A stretch of DNA of 5,680 nucleotides, taken from contig DAOUWY010000141.1 in NCBI GenBank assembly GCA_030666885.1, positions 1 to 5,680 on the forward strand, given 5' to 3'. Positions 1 to 5,680 of this stretch are shown here, piece after piece. Under the pieces are notes generated by a model. The model was not told the origin of the DNA. It saw nothing but the letters and a program-made list of their open reading frames with translations, and searched no databases. The DNA is from Methanosarcinales archaeon. Lineage in GTDB: Archaea > Halobacteriota > Methanosarcinia > Methanosarcinales > Methanocomedenaceae. The translations under genes were made by a program, and so were the position numbers. Every line of letters starts with the position of its first letter. The stretch's first letter is position 1.

Positions 1-378
1 CGCTGTTATGAATGCAGCCATCTCAACATCACTGAGATTCTCTTTCACAATGTCACCTACCAGCTCGTATATCTCTTCACGGCTGATCTTTTGCGCATTC
101 ATTATTTTCTTAATAGTTCCGATTGATGCAGGTTTTGTGGCAGGAGTGATCTCAATGGTACCGGTCCCGTCTATGCATTCCATGACCTCGTGATATGCCC
201 CCATAGTACCCTGGCTTATCATATCATCAGTAGTATCGACAATAGCAGTGAGGTATCCGTGGTCCTTGAGCCTGACCCTGTCACCTGCCATTACTCCCAG
301 TTCCCTTGCATCCTGGCTGTTTAATATAACCTTGTGTTTGCCTACATTAATGTCAATAGATCGAACTGATAATTCCAT
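1..378 (-). CDS. AMP phosphorylase, N-terminal 126 residues (partial, runs off left edge)
   Basis: Archaeal AMP phosphorylase splits AMP with phosphate into adenine and ribose-1,5-bisphosphate, the first step of the archaeal nucleoside-monophosphate pathway that can end in type III RuBisCO; it acts in the cytoplasm. My own translation from the ATG at 378 gives 126 uninterrupted codons to the window edge. Residues 1-86 match the archaeal N-terminal extension (start MELSVRSIDI, then the turn MAGDRVRL near 30-37). Residues 98-126 (ISREEIYELVGDIV, then LSDVEMAAFITA) are the first helices of the thymidine phosphorylase/AMP phosphorylase fold. The family is about 500 residues long, so roughly three quarters of the gene lies outside the window, including the phosphate and nucleoside sites. 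A GGTGA Shine-Dalgarno site at 384-388 supports this start. It is tandem with the ABC operon but 53 A/T-rich bases away, and probably has its own promoter. The family call rests on recognition of the N-terminus only. Confidence 0.85.
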   Translation of the reverse strand, partial: MELSVRSIDINVGKHKVILNSQDARELGVMAGDRVRLKDHGYLTAIVDTTDDMISQGTMGAYHEVMECIDGTGTIEITPATKPASIGTIKKIMNAQKISREEIYELVGDIVKENLSDVEMAAFITA

Positions 379-383
379 AGAGT

Positions 384-388
384 CACCA
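384..388 (-). promoter_or_regulatory. Ribosome binding site of AMP phosphorylase
   Basis: GGTGA on the minus strand lies 5 bases before the ATG at 378. It matches the archaeal 16S rRNA tail and fixes the start in this frame; the nearby ATG at 389 is in another frame. An A/T-rich TATA-like stretch lies near 413-421 on the same strand, which would give a short leader of about 12-15 bases. Confidence 0.6.
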
Positions 389-431
389 TTTTAATAATTT
401 AATAATGAAAACATTACTATATTGAGATATA

Positions 432-1193
<762 letters not shown>

Positions 1194-1205
1194 AACACAA
1201 TCCTT

Positions 1206-1985
1206 CTACACCACAATCCCTGTCTGCCATTTCAGCCACCATTCCTGCACTATATACCTGAAAAGCCTGTCTATCACCAATGCGATAAAGCCAAGCACAA
1301 GCATATATGTCAGGACCAGGTCCATATGGTGCAGATCGTTCCAGTGCCATATCTTCCAGCCAATGCCGTATGTACTTACACCGAACATTTCTGCTGCCAC
1401 CACACACATCCAGCCCACTCCCATACCCACACGAACACCGGTTGCAATTGCAGGCAGGGCCGCAGGCAGTGCGATCCTGAAGATCAGGTCCCTGTTTTTG
1501 ATACAACCCAGTACCATTCCGGATTCCACCAGAACCTTTGGTGTGTTCCTGAATCCTGTGTAGGTGTTCACAAGTATGGGGAACACCGCTCCCACAAAGA
1601 TAACAAATCCTGCAGCATATTTTGTAAGCCCGAACCACAGGATGGCGAAAGGTATCCATGCCAGGGGCGGGATCGGCCGTATCATCTCTATGATCGGGTC
1701 AATTGCCTTATCAATGGTCTTGAACCATCCCATCATGACACCTAAGGGGATACCAACTGCAATGGCTACTCCCATCCCAATGACAAAAAAGTTGAGACTC
1801 GTAATAATATCCCTGTACAGTTCGCCTCCACTGACAAGTTTTAAAAAAGCAGCACCTACATCTGTAAAACTGGGCAGGATATATTTTTTATTGATTATTC
1901 TTGCAATAATCTCCCATATGATGATAGCAGATGCTACGGATGTAATTTCAAGTGTCCGTTTCCTCATATCAAGGAATTGTCCCAT
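1206..1985 (-). CDS. ABC transporter permease, nitrate/sulfonate/taurine class
   Basis: This integral membrane subunit would form a homodimeric channel for the importer. The 259-residue protein fits the SsuC/TauC/NrtB family in length. Hydrophobic segments can be seen near residues 14-31, 61-83, 109-118, 125-140, 187-201 and 223-246, in keeping with a binding-protein-dependent permease of about six helices. The cytoplasmic EAA-type loop that docks on the ATPase lies near 153-174 (VESGMVLGC, then RIALPAALPAI), and the family sequence RPIPPLAWIPFAILWFG is at 103-119. No Shine-Dalgarno site is visible before ATG 1985, nor before the alternative ATG at 1967 (six residues shorter), so the exact start is uncertain and translation may depend on re-initiation after the binding-protein gene 33 bases upstream. 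It ends in TAG, and the downstream ATPase gene is in the same frame 12 bases later. Confidence 0.93.
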   Translation of the reverse strand: MGQFLDMRKRTLEITSVASAIIIWEIIARIINKKYILPSFTDVGAAFLKLVSGGELYRDIITSLNFFVIGMGVAIAVGIPLGVMMGWFKTIDKAIDPIIEMIRPIPPLAWIPFAILWFGLTKYAAGFVIFVGAVFPILVNTYTGFRNTPKVLVESGMVLGCIKNRDLIFRIALPAALPAIATGVRVGMGVGWMCVVAAEMFGVSTYGIGWKIWHWNDLHHMDLVLTYMLVLGFIALVIDRLFRYIVQEWWLKWQTGIVV

Positions 1986-2004
1986 GCACTTAAAAAAGGG
2001 GTTA

Positions 2005-2033
2005 ATGGATGAAGAGCTTTACTCTTCACCCAT
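2005..2033 (-). terminator. Intra-operon stem-loop spanning the binding-protein stop codon (attenuator or mRNA stabiliser)
   Basis: Transcribed from the minus strand, ATGGGTGAAGAG (2033-2022) pairs with CTCTTCATCCAT (2016-2005) as a 12-bp stem with a single G-U pair. The five-base loop TAAAG holds the TAA stop of the binding-protein gene. Eight bases after the stem the transcript has a run of six U (1992-1997). Such hairpins between binding-protein and permease genes are known to protect the upstream mRNA or reduce read-through, so that the binding protein is made in excess. That role here is inference; the pairing is seen directly. Confidence 0.6.
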
Positions 2034-3041
2034 CTGTGCTATTACCTTATTGTAGAAACTAAGGTCGAACAGGTCATCCTGTGTCAGCAGTTTATCCGTA
2101 TATCCCAGGTCATACTGCACTTTGGCATATTCCAGTGCAGTAGCCAGTTCAATGTTAGGATCACTTACCCACTCTCCGTCCCAGTCCTGTATGGATTGGC
2201 TTGAAATGTTATAAGACACTCCGATATCATCTGAGAATATTCGGGCAGCTTCATCGGGATTATCTATAATATATTGGGTGGCTTTGATGTGGGTCTTTAC
2301 AATCTGTTCAACAATTTCCGGGTGCTTATCGATCAGTTCCTGGCTGACCAGTACTACACAGCATGCATGATCGGGCCACATCTCACCTGATTGTACTACT
2401 ACCTTGCCATATCCTTCTGACTCAATTATAGTGGGATTAGGGTGGGGCAGGAATACGGCATCAACATTACCTGAAGCCAGTGCAGTTTTAGCATCTGCGC
2501 CTCCCATGCCCAGAATAGTCACATCCTCCTTAGGGTCAATATCATTATCCTGAAGCCATTTCCTGAGTACTGTATCCTGCAGGGTACCAGGCGGGAACGT
2601 TGCTATCGTAAGACCTACAAGGTCCTGTGGAGAGTCGTAAGACAGGTCAGTTGCCAGCACCAGGTCAGAACCCTGTGTCTGTGCCCCTGCTACGATCTTT
2701 GCCTCAAGTCCCTGGTCTATTGCGGAAAGTGGGGGTGTGGCTCCCACATAAGCTACATCGATCTCCCCTGCAATCATGGCCTGCATTTCAGGGGCACCTG
2801 TCGGGAACAGGTAATCCTTTGTGGATGTAATGCCGTATGGTTCAAGATCTTCCAGCCACCAGCCATTGGCATCTGCGGCCATGTATGCGATCTGGTGTGT
2901 ACTGGGCTGGTACCCGAAACTGAGTTCTGTCAATCCGCTCGTTTCATCTTCTTGTTGAACAGGAGTGCTGGTACATCCTGATACAATGATTATTCCGGTT
3001 ATTAGAATTGCGGCTATTATTTTCAATGGTTGTATTATCAT
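2019..3041 (-). CDS. ABC transporter substrate-binding lipoprotein, NMT1/SsuA-TauA-NrtA-like
   Basis: This is the extracellular, membrane-anchored receptor of the importer. From ATG 3041 the protein has 340 residues. Residues 1-23 are a lipoprotein signal: a basic residue, a long hydrophobic run, then VSGC with Cys23 as the likely lipid-modified residue, followed by a short T/Q/E-rich linker. The mature part resembles the NMT1/SsuA-like two-lobe fold: a first strand FGYQPSTHQIAYMAA near 42-56, GAPEMQAMIAGEIDVAYVG near 81-99, LVGLTIATFPPGTLQDTVLR in the middle, and a C-terminal helical part after DHACCVVLVSQELI. This class binds sulfonates, nitrate, bicarbonate or thiamine precursors, and the sequence does not show which. 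A TTG start at 3047 would add two residues, but the AGAGGT site at 3048-3053 abuts that TTG and sits 6 bases before ATG 3041, so the ATG is preferred. It is the first gene of the operon and ends in TAA. Confidence 0.93.
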   Translation of the reverse strand: MIIQPLKIIAAILITGIIIVSGCTSTPVQQEDETSGLTELSFGYQPSTHQIAYMAADANGWWLEDLEPYGITSTKDYLFPTGAPEMQAMIAGEIDVAYVGATPPLSAIDQGLEAKIVAGAQTQGSDLVLATDLSYDSPQDLVGLTIATFPPGTLQDTVLRKWLQDNDIDPKEDVTILGMGGADAKTALASGNVDAVFLPHPNPTIIESEGYGKVVVQSGEMWPDHACCVVLVSQELIDKHPEIVEQIVKTHIKATQYIIDNPDEAARIFSDDIGVSYNISSQSIQDWDGEWVSDPNIELATALEYAKVQYDLGYTDKLLTQDDLFDLSFYNKVIAQMGEE

Positions 3042-3047
3042 TTCCAA

Positions 3048-3053
3048 ACCTCT
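3048..3053 (-). promoter_or_regulatory. Ribosome binding site that decides the binding-protein start
   Basis: AGAGGT on the minus strand stands 6 bases before ATG 3041 and directly against the in-frame TTG 3047. The spacing favours the ATG. Confidence 0.6.
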
Positions 3054-3098
3054 GTAACTTGATTTTATTATTCTTTAATGCAAAATCATGAATGCTAC

Positions 3099-3107
3099 AC
3101 ATATAAC
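3099..3107 (-). promoter_or_regulatory. Probable TATA box of the ABC importer operon
   Basis: On the minus strand the sequence GGAAATGGTTATATGTG has a purine-rich stretch suitable for TFB recognition followed by a TTATATG box. A start about 25 bases downstream would be near 3076, leaving a leader of about 35 bases before ATG 3041. This is inferred from archaeal promoter spacing only. Confidence 0.4.
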
Positions 3108-3156
3108 CATTTCCAATTATCGACAGTTTAGTGGACAGAAGTATTAAATAAATTGG

Positions 3157-3166
3157 TAAATTATAC
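3157..3166 (+). promoter_or_regulatory. Possible TATA box of the HTH regulator gene
   Basis: TAAATTATAC lies about 50 bases before the regulator start. A transcript beginning near 3188 would carry the GGTGA site with a leader of about 29 bases. Another A/T-rich candidate is at 3144-3152, so the assignment is weak. The box is about 50 bases from the divergent TATA box of the ABC operon, so one bound protein could affect both. Confidence 0.3.
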
Positions 3167-3216
3167 TATTGTGTTGATAAACGCTTGAATGTAACTGGAA
3201 ATAAATAGGTGAAGGA

Positions 3217-3738
3217 ATGATCGCAGCCGAAAAAGTTATCAAAGCAGCATTTGAATCAGACGAGATATTCCAGGAAACTTTATCCAGGGTAATAAAGGAT
3301 GACCTTAGAATGACTGCTGCAGAATTCAGTAAAGTTTCGGGAATACCTGCAAGTACGCTATATAAGATACTCTCAGGCCACAGGGATTCCAACATGAAGA
3401 CTGTAAGGGAGATCGTGAAAACCATTAAGAAACTGGAAGGTGCCGAACATAGTGAGTTTATAGCTGTTATTGCGGCAAGGCCGGTACTTGATGGTATCAT
3501 TGAGAAAAAGATGCAGATAGACAGCAGGCTGATAACCATCCGTGAATATTCGGCCACGACTATGGAAGAAGCGATCGTGGCAGCCATAAAGGCAGAACAG
3601 GATGGGGCCACGGCGCTTGTATGTGCCCCCATCGTCAGTCCTACAGTAGAAAAAGTGCTTACCATTCCGGTTGCTACAATAATGCCAAGAGATAGCCTGA
3701 TCGCTGCTATCGAGCTGGCCGCTAAAAAGATCAAGTGA
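3217..3738 (+). CDS. XRE-type HTH transcriptional regulator with C-terminal sensor-like domain
   Basis: This 173-residue protein is probably a cytoplasmic DNA-binding regulator. Residues about 18-73 form a helix-turn-helix of the XRE/lambda-repressor type: MTAAEFSKVSG (32-42) fits helix 2 and IPASTLYKILSGHR (43-56) fits the recognition helix, followed by MKTVREIVKTI (60-70). Residues about 80-173 form an alternating alpha/beta domain: strand FIAVIAARP, helix LDGIIEKK, strand LITIREY, helix MEEAIVAAIKAEQDG, strand ALVCAPI, then IPVATIMPRDSLIAAIELA. This order recalls the PrpR N-terminal sensor domain, which suggests a ligand-binding role; that is inference from the pattern. The start is well supported by AGGTGAAGGA, with GGTGA at 3208-3212 four bases upstream. 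It is divergent from the ABC operon over 175 bases, the arrangement of a local regulator, but the target and ligand are unknown. It ends in TGA. Confidence 0.8.
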   Translation: MIAAEKVIKAAFESDEIFQETLSRVIKDDLRMTAAEFSKVSGIPASTLYKILSGHRDSNMKTVREIVKTIKKLEGAEHSEFIAVIAARPVLDGIIEKKMQIDSRLITIREYSATTMEEAIVAAIKAEQDGATALVCAPIVSPTVEKVLTIPVATIMPRDSLIAAIELAAKKIK

Positions 3739-3786
3739 AAAGTGTAACCTATTTTCCGCACATCTTATTTAGCTTTTAATCGTATT

Positions 3787-3957
3787 TTAGCCTGTCGACA
3801 TCGGATCAAGAATATTCACTATAAACACTCTGAGGTATCTATAGTCAAAAGTTGCGACGGCGCACCCAACCACAGCATAGCTGCCGGGTATAGTTATTAA
3901 GATTAAATTTTCAATTTTGGTTTTGGATAAAAGGATAGCAGTAAGACCAATAAGTAG
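3787..3957 (-). pseudogene. Possible C-terminal remnant of a membrane protein gene
   Basis: Reading the minus strand from 3957 to the TAA at 3787-3789 gives 56 uninterrupted codons with no usable start near the beginning; the frame is closed upstream by TAA at 3958-3960. The translation looks protein-like: a hydrophobic start LLIGLTAILL, a short charged turn, a second hydrophobic run LILITIPGSYAVVG, then TFDYRYLRVFIVNIL. The YRYL segment after a membrane helix recalls C-terminal parts of polytopic membrane enzymes such as membrane glycosyltransferases, but I cannot name the family. The G/C-rich patch falls inside this frame, as expected for old coding sequence. It may also be chance; nothing else of the gene is left in the window. 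Confidence 0.25.
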
Positions 3958-3965
3958 TTATATAA
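3958..3965 (+). promoter_or_regulatory. TATA box of the glutamate dehydrogenase gene
   Basis: TTATATAA is a near-ideal archaeal TATA box. Transcription would begin near 3985-3990, giving a leader of about 50 bases that contains the GAGGT site. The A/T run at 4012-4027 is too close to the ATG to serve with normal spacing. Confidence 0.5.
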
Positions 3966-3980
3966 GAGGATCAAATGGAT

Positions 3981-3997
3981 AGTTTAACTAGTAAACT
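3981..3997 (+). repeat. Inverted repeat at the predicted start of the dehydrogenase transcript
   Basis: AGTTTA and TAAACT form perfect 6-base arms around a five-base centre ACTAG. The element covers the transcription start expected from the TATA box at 3958-3965. A repressor operator is a possible role; no protein can be assigned to it. Confidence 0.35.
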
Positions 3998-4027
3998 GAA
4001 GAACTTGGGTTATAAAAAATATATATT

Positions 4028-4032
4028 GAGGT
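4028..4032 (+). promoter_or_regulatory. Ribosome binding site of glutamate dehydrogenase
   Basis: GAGGT with a six-base spacer before ATG 4039 is a strong archaeal Shine-Dalgarno site and confirms the start. Confidence 0.65.
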
Positions 4033-4038
4033 TATATT

Positions 4039-5292
4039 ATGAGTGGAGATGCAAAGAATCCTTACGATAATGCCTGCGGGCAGATTAAGATATGCGCAGC
4101 ACAGATGGACATAGACCCAGGGCTCTATGAGATACTTATCAGTCCTAAAATGGTACATACCGTCTCCCTGCCAATTAAGATGGATAATGGTGAGATTAAG
4201 GTCTTTACCGGTTACCGCGTCCAGCACAACGATGCCAGGGGACCCTATAAGGGTGGTATCAGGTATCATCATGAAGTATCAATGGATGAGGTACAATCCC
4301 TGGCAATGGGTATGACATGGAAATGCGCACTCATTGACATACCTTACGGCGGCGCAAAGGGCGGCATCGTCTGCAATACAAAGGAAATGTCCATTGGTGA
4401 GAAGGAACACATAACCAGGCGCTACACTACCATGATATCCCAGTTCATCGGTCCATACAGGGATGTGCCCGCTCCTGATATGTATACGGATGCCCAGACC
4501 ATGGCATGGATGATGGATACATATAGTGTCATACAGGGATACTCTGTTCCTGAAGTGGTGACTGGTAAACCTATCGGGTTGGGAGGAAGCGAAGGACGTG
4601 CCGAGGCTACCGGACGGGGTGTGGCAATAATCTTAAGGGAGACTGCAAAGAGCCTGGGTATGAAACTGAAGGATTCAACTGTTGTGATACAGGGTTTCGG
4701 AAATGTGGGTGTTAATGCTGCAATGACGTTGTACAGTATGGGTTGCAGGATTATCGGAGTAAGTGATTCAAGAGGCGCTATATATGACCCTGTCGGTTTA
4801 AACCCAAGTAAAGTCTTTAGCCATAAATTAGAGACCGGTTCGGTCGAGGGCTTCCAGGGAAGCGAAAAGCTGACAAATGAAGAACTCCTTGAACTGGAAT
4901 GTGACTTCCTTGTACCGTCTGCACTGGGTAACCAGATCACATTGAAGAATGCAGGAAATATCAAAGCGAAGGTGATCGTTGAAGGTGCTAATAACCCCAC
5001 CACAACCGAGGCAGACAAGATACTTGAAAATAACGGGATATTACTTGTGCCTGATATTCTTGCAAACTCAGGCGGTGTCATGGTGAGCTATCTTGAATGG
5101 GTCCAGAATATCAACCGCCAGCACTGGAGCCTGACAGATGTTAACCAACAGCTTGAGGCAAAGCTGGTATCATCATTTAAGAATGTATGGGACATGAAAG
5201 AGGAGAAGGGATTGAATATGCGGGATACCAGCCTTGCAATCGGTGTGGGCAGGGTGGCCGATGCGATCAGGATGTTGGGACTTTTCCCTTAG
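4039..5292 (+). CDS. gdhA: Glutamate dehydrogenase (Glu/Leu/Phe/Val dehydrogenase family)
   Basis: This cytoplasmic enzyme interconverts glutamate with 2-oxoglutarate and ammonium using NAD(H) or NADP(H), and joins nitrogen assimilation to central carbon metabolism. Its 417 residues match the hexameric archaeal/bacterial class. The substrate domain (about 1-180) has Lys71 in GPYKGGIR, Lys95 in MTWKCAL, catalytic Lys107 in PYGGAKGG and Asp147 in VPAPDM. The nucleotide-binding domain has GFGNVG at 219-224 and VSDSRG at 241-246. NSGGVMVSYLEW (343-354) carries Ser350 at the position that contacts the substrate side chain, which favours glutamate over branched or aromatic amino acids. Asp243 at the end of the second strand bears on coenzyme choice, but NAD versus NADP cannot be settled from it. 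The gene stands alone with its own promoter and a GAGGT ribosome binding site, and ends in TAG. The family's usual C-terminus supports TAG as a true stop. Confidence 0.95.
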   Translation: MSGDAKNPYDNACGQIKICAAQMDIDPGLYEILISPKMVHTVSLPIKMDNGEIKVFTGYRVQHNDARGPYKGGIRYHHEVSMDEVQSLAMGMTWKCALIDIPYGGAKGGIVCNTKEMSIGEKEHITRRYTTMISQFIGPYRDVPAPDMYTDAQTMAWMMDTYSVIQGYSVPEVVTGKPIGLGGSEGRAEATGRGVAIILRETAKSLGMKLKDSTVVIQGFGNVGVNAAMTLYSMGCRIIGVSDSRGAIYDPVGLNPSKVFSHKLETGSVEGFQGSEKLTNEELLELECDFLVPSALGNQITLKNAGNIKAKVIVEGANNPTTTEADKILENNGILLVPDILANSGGVMVSYLEWVQNINRQHWSLTDVNQQLEAKLVSSFKNVWDMKEEKGLNMRDTSLAIGVGRVADAIRMLGLFP

Positions 5293-5460
5293 GGACTGCC
5301 AGGAAATACGTTTGTAAATTTAACTGAAGATTTGTGTAGATACACGCCACATTCGCCAATATGAATTATAGGGCTATCCGCTGTTTTCTATGGGTAATAT
5401 AATATCCAGGATACAAAAGAAACAATTCATGATAGGAACATATTGAATCTAAAAATTTCC

Positions 5461-5534
5461 GTGGATAGTGAAATCTTCAAGACTTCATCGTTAAGAAATA
5501 TCTTTGAAAGGATTTCTTAATCATATCTATCCAT
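5461..5534 (+). repeat. Nested inverted repeats able to form a three-way junction
   Basis: An outer stem pairs TGGATAG (5462-5468) with CTATCCA (5527-5533). It encloses a hairpin at 5469-5487 (TGAA, TCT pairing with AGA, TTCA, with one A-C mismatch) and a second one with perfect 9-base arms TTAAGAAAT (5491-5499) and ATTTCTTAA (5512-5520). Three consistent stems within 74 bases are unlikely by chance and fit a structured RNA or a mobile-element end. Confidence 0.45.
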
Positions 5535-5549
5535 ACTAAAGAGCGAAGA

Positions 5550-5586
5550 GCCAAGTTGGCAGCATAGGCAAAGAAAGCCTACAGCT
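5550..5586 (+). repeat. Two adjacent small palindromes
   Basis: GCCAAGTTGGC (5550-5560) is an 11-base palindrome. Next to it TAGGC (5565-5569) pairs with GCCTA (5577-5581) around an A-rich seven-base loop, and AGC (5561-5563) can pair with GCT (5584-5586) across a small bulge. They extend the structured block at 5461-5534. Confidence 0.35.
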
Positions 5587-5620
5587 TGTTCACGATAACT
5601 GAGACTTTTTATTATTTAGC

Positions 5621-5653
5621 ATGAAAGTACCCTTGGGTTCTTTCATCTTTTTG
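5621..5653 (+). terminator. 26-base hairpin followed by a T-run
   Basis: ATGAAAG (5621-5627) pairs with CTTTCAT (5640-5646) and, inside a T-T mismatch, ACCC pairs with GGGT over a two-base loop. CTTTTT follows at 5647-5652. It resembles an intrinsic terminator for plus-strand transcription of the structured block, or the subterminal hairpin of an insertion sequence of the IS200/IS605 kind. It is 328 bases past the dehydrogenase stop, which is far for a terminator of that gene. Confidence 0.35.
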
Positions 5654-5680
5654 TGCATGTTATTCGAAGAATTTCATGTA

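Larger units (their letters stand above)
3739..4038. other. 300-base intergenic region between regulator and glutamate dehydrogenase genes
   Basis: No intact gene is visible. The stretch holds a possible decayed minus-strand coding fragment (3787-3957), the likely promoter of the dehydrogenase (TATA at 3958-3965), a palindrome at 3981-3997 and the ribosome binding site at 4028-4032. A locally G/C-rich patch at 3851-3890 stands out from its A/T-rich surroundings. No clear terminator follows the regulator gene. Confidence 0.6.
5293..5680. other. 388-base region without a recognisable gene, rich in inverted repeats
   Basis: No frame on either strand has a start, ribosome site and length that would make a credible gene. 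The longest stop-free stretches are short: about 41 codons on the plus strand ending at 5520 and about 33 on the minus strand over 5480-5582. The region is A/T-rich and contains at least five inverted repeats between 5461 and 5646. A TATA-like AATATAATAT lies at 5396-5405. It may hold a structured RNA gene or the remnant or end of a mobile element; the sequence does not decide between them. Confidence 0.5.

Noticed and set aside
3155..3167. GGTAAATTATACT as an NrpR-type operator (GGTA-N6-TACC).
   Set aside because: The spacing and last base do not match; it is more simply read as an A/T-rich promoter element.
3040..3202. ATTTCCAA repeated at 3040-3047 and 3109-3116, with inverted TGGAAAT at 3196-3202, as a regulator binding site.
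   Set aside because: The copies are short, unevenly spaced and A/T-rich, and one covers the start codon of the binding protein. Not distinguishable from chance.
3144..3761. A 205-codon minus-strand frame opposite the HTH regulator.
   Set aside because: The plus-strand gene has a good ribosome site and a recognisable HTH; the opposite frame is a hydrophobic shadow of it.
4422..5081. A 219-codon minus-strand frame inside the dehydrogenase gene.
   Set aside because: It lies opposite a strongly conserved enzyme gene, is very Ser/Pro-rich, and has no start signal or recognisable domain.
5400..5520. Plus-strand stop-free stretch of about 41 codons ending at 5520.
   Set aside because: No ATG in frame, no ribosome site, and it overlaps the strong inverted repeats. 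Probably chance.
5541..5615. tRNA-like look of GCCAAGTTGGCAGC, which resembles a D-arm.
   Set aside because: No TTCRA T-loop, no matching acceptor stem and no proper anticodon arm at the right spacing.
5621..5680. ATG at 5621 opens a frame to the window edge (MKVPLGSFIF...).
   Set aside because: Only 20 codons are visible, there is no ribosome binding site, and the ATG lies inside the left arm of a hairpin. Not enough to call a gene.

Overview
The window looks like a piece of an archaeal chromosome, most likely from the Methanosarcinales (a methanogen or a related methane-oxidising archaeon). The evidence is an AMP phosphorylase (thymidine phosphorylase family, archaeal type) running off the left edge, A/T-rich TATA-like boxes about 50-80 bases ahead of starts, Shine-Dalgarno sites of the GGTGA/GAGGT type, frequent AGG arginine codons, and proteins of the kind seen in methanogens. 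The exact genus cannot be fixed from the sequence alone.

Layout. Bases 1-378 (minus) hold the first 126 codons of AMP phosphorylase. Bases 432-3041 (minus) hold a complete three-gene ABC importer of the nitrate/sulfonate/taurine class, transcribed in the order lipoprotein binding protein (2019-3041), permease (1206-1985), ATPase (432-1193). A strong 12-bp stem-loop whose loop contains the stop codon of the binding-protein gene, followed by a U6 tract, separates that gene from the permease. Divergent from the operon, across a 175-base shared promoter region, is a 173-residue helix-turn-helix regulator with a C-terminal sensor-like domain (3217-3738, plus). A 300-base gap then contains a possible decayed membrane-protein fragment on the minus strand and the promoter of the next gene. 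Bases 4039-5292 (plus) encode a full-length glutamate dehydrogenase with all the expected catalytic lysines.

The last 388 bases (5293-5680) have no convincing gene but carry an unusually dense set of nested inverted repeats. These include a 74-base block that can fold as a three-way junction and a near-perfect 26-base hairpin followed by a T-run. They could be a structured RNA, or the end or remnant of a mobile element.

How the genes fit together. The importer is a self-contained transport unit, probably for a small anion such as a sulfonate, and the divergent regulator is the obvious local candidate for its control. Glutamate dehydrogenase links 2-oxoglutarate and ammonium to glutamate, and AMP phosphorylase feeds nucleotide salvage. 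Neither has a demonstrated link to the importer, and the window reads mostly as ordinary core and transport genes. The least explained parts are the intergenic regions. I see no defence system, CRISPR array, intact mobile element or clearly new multi-gene system.
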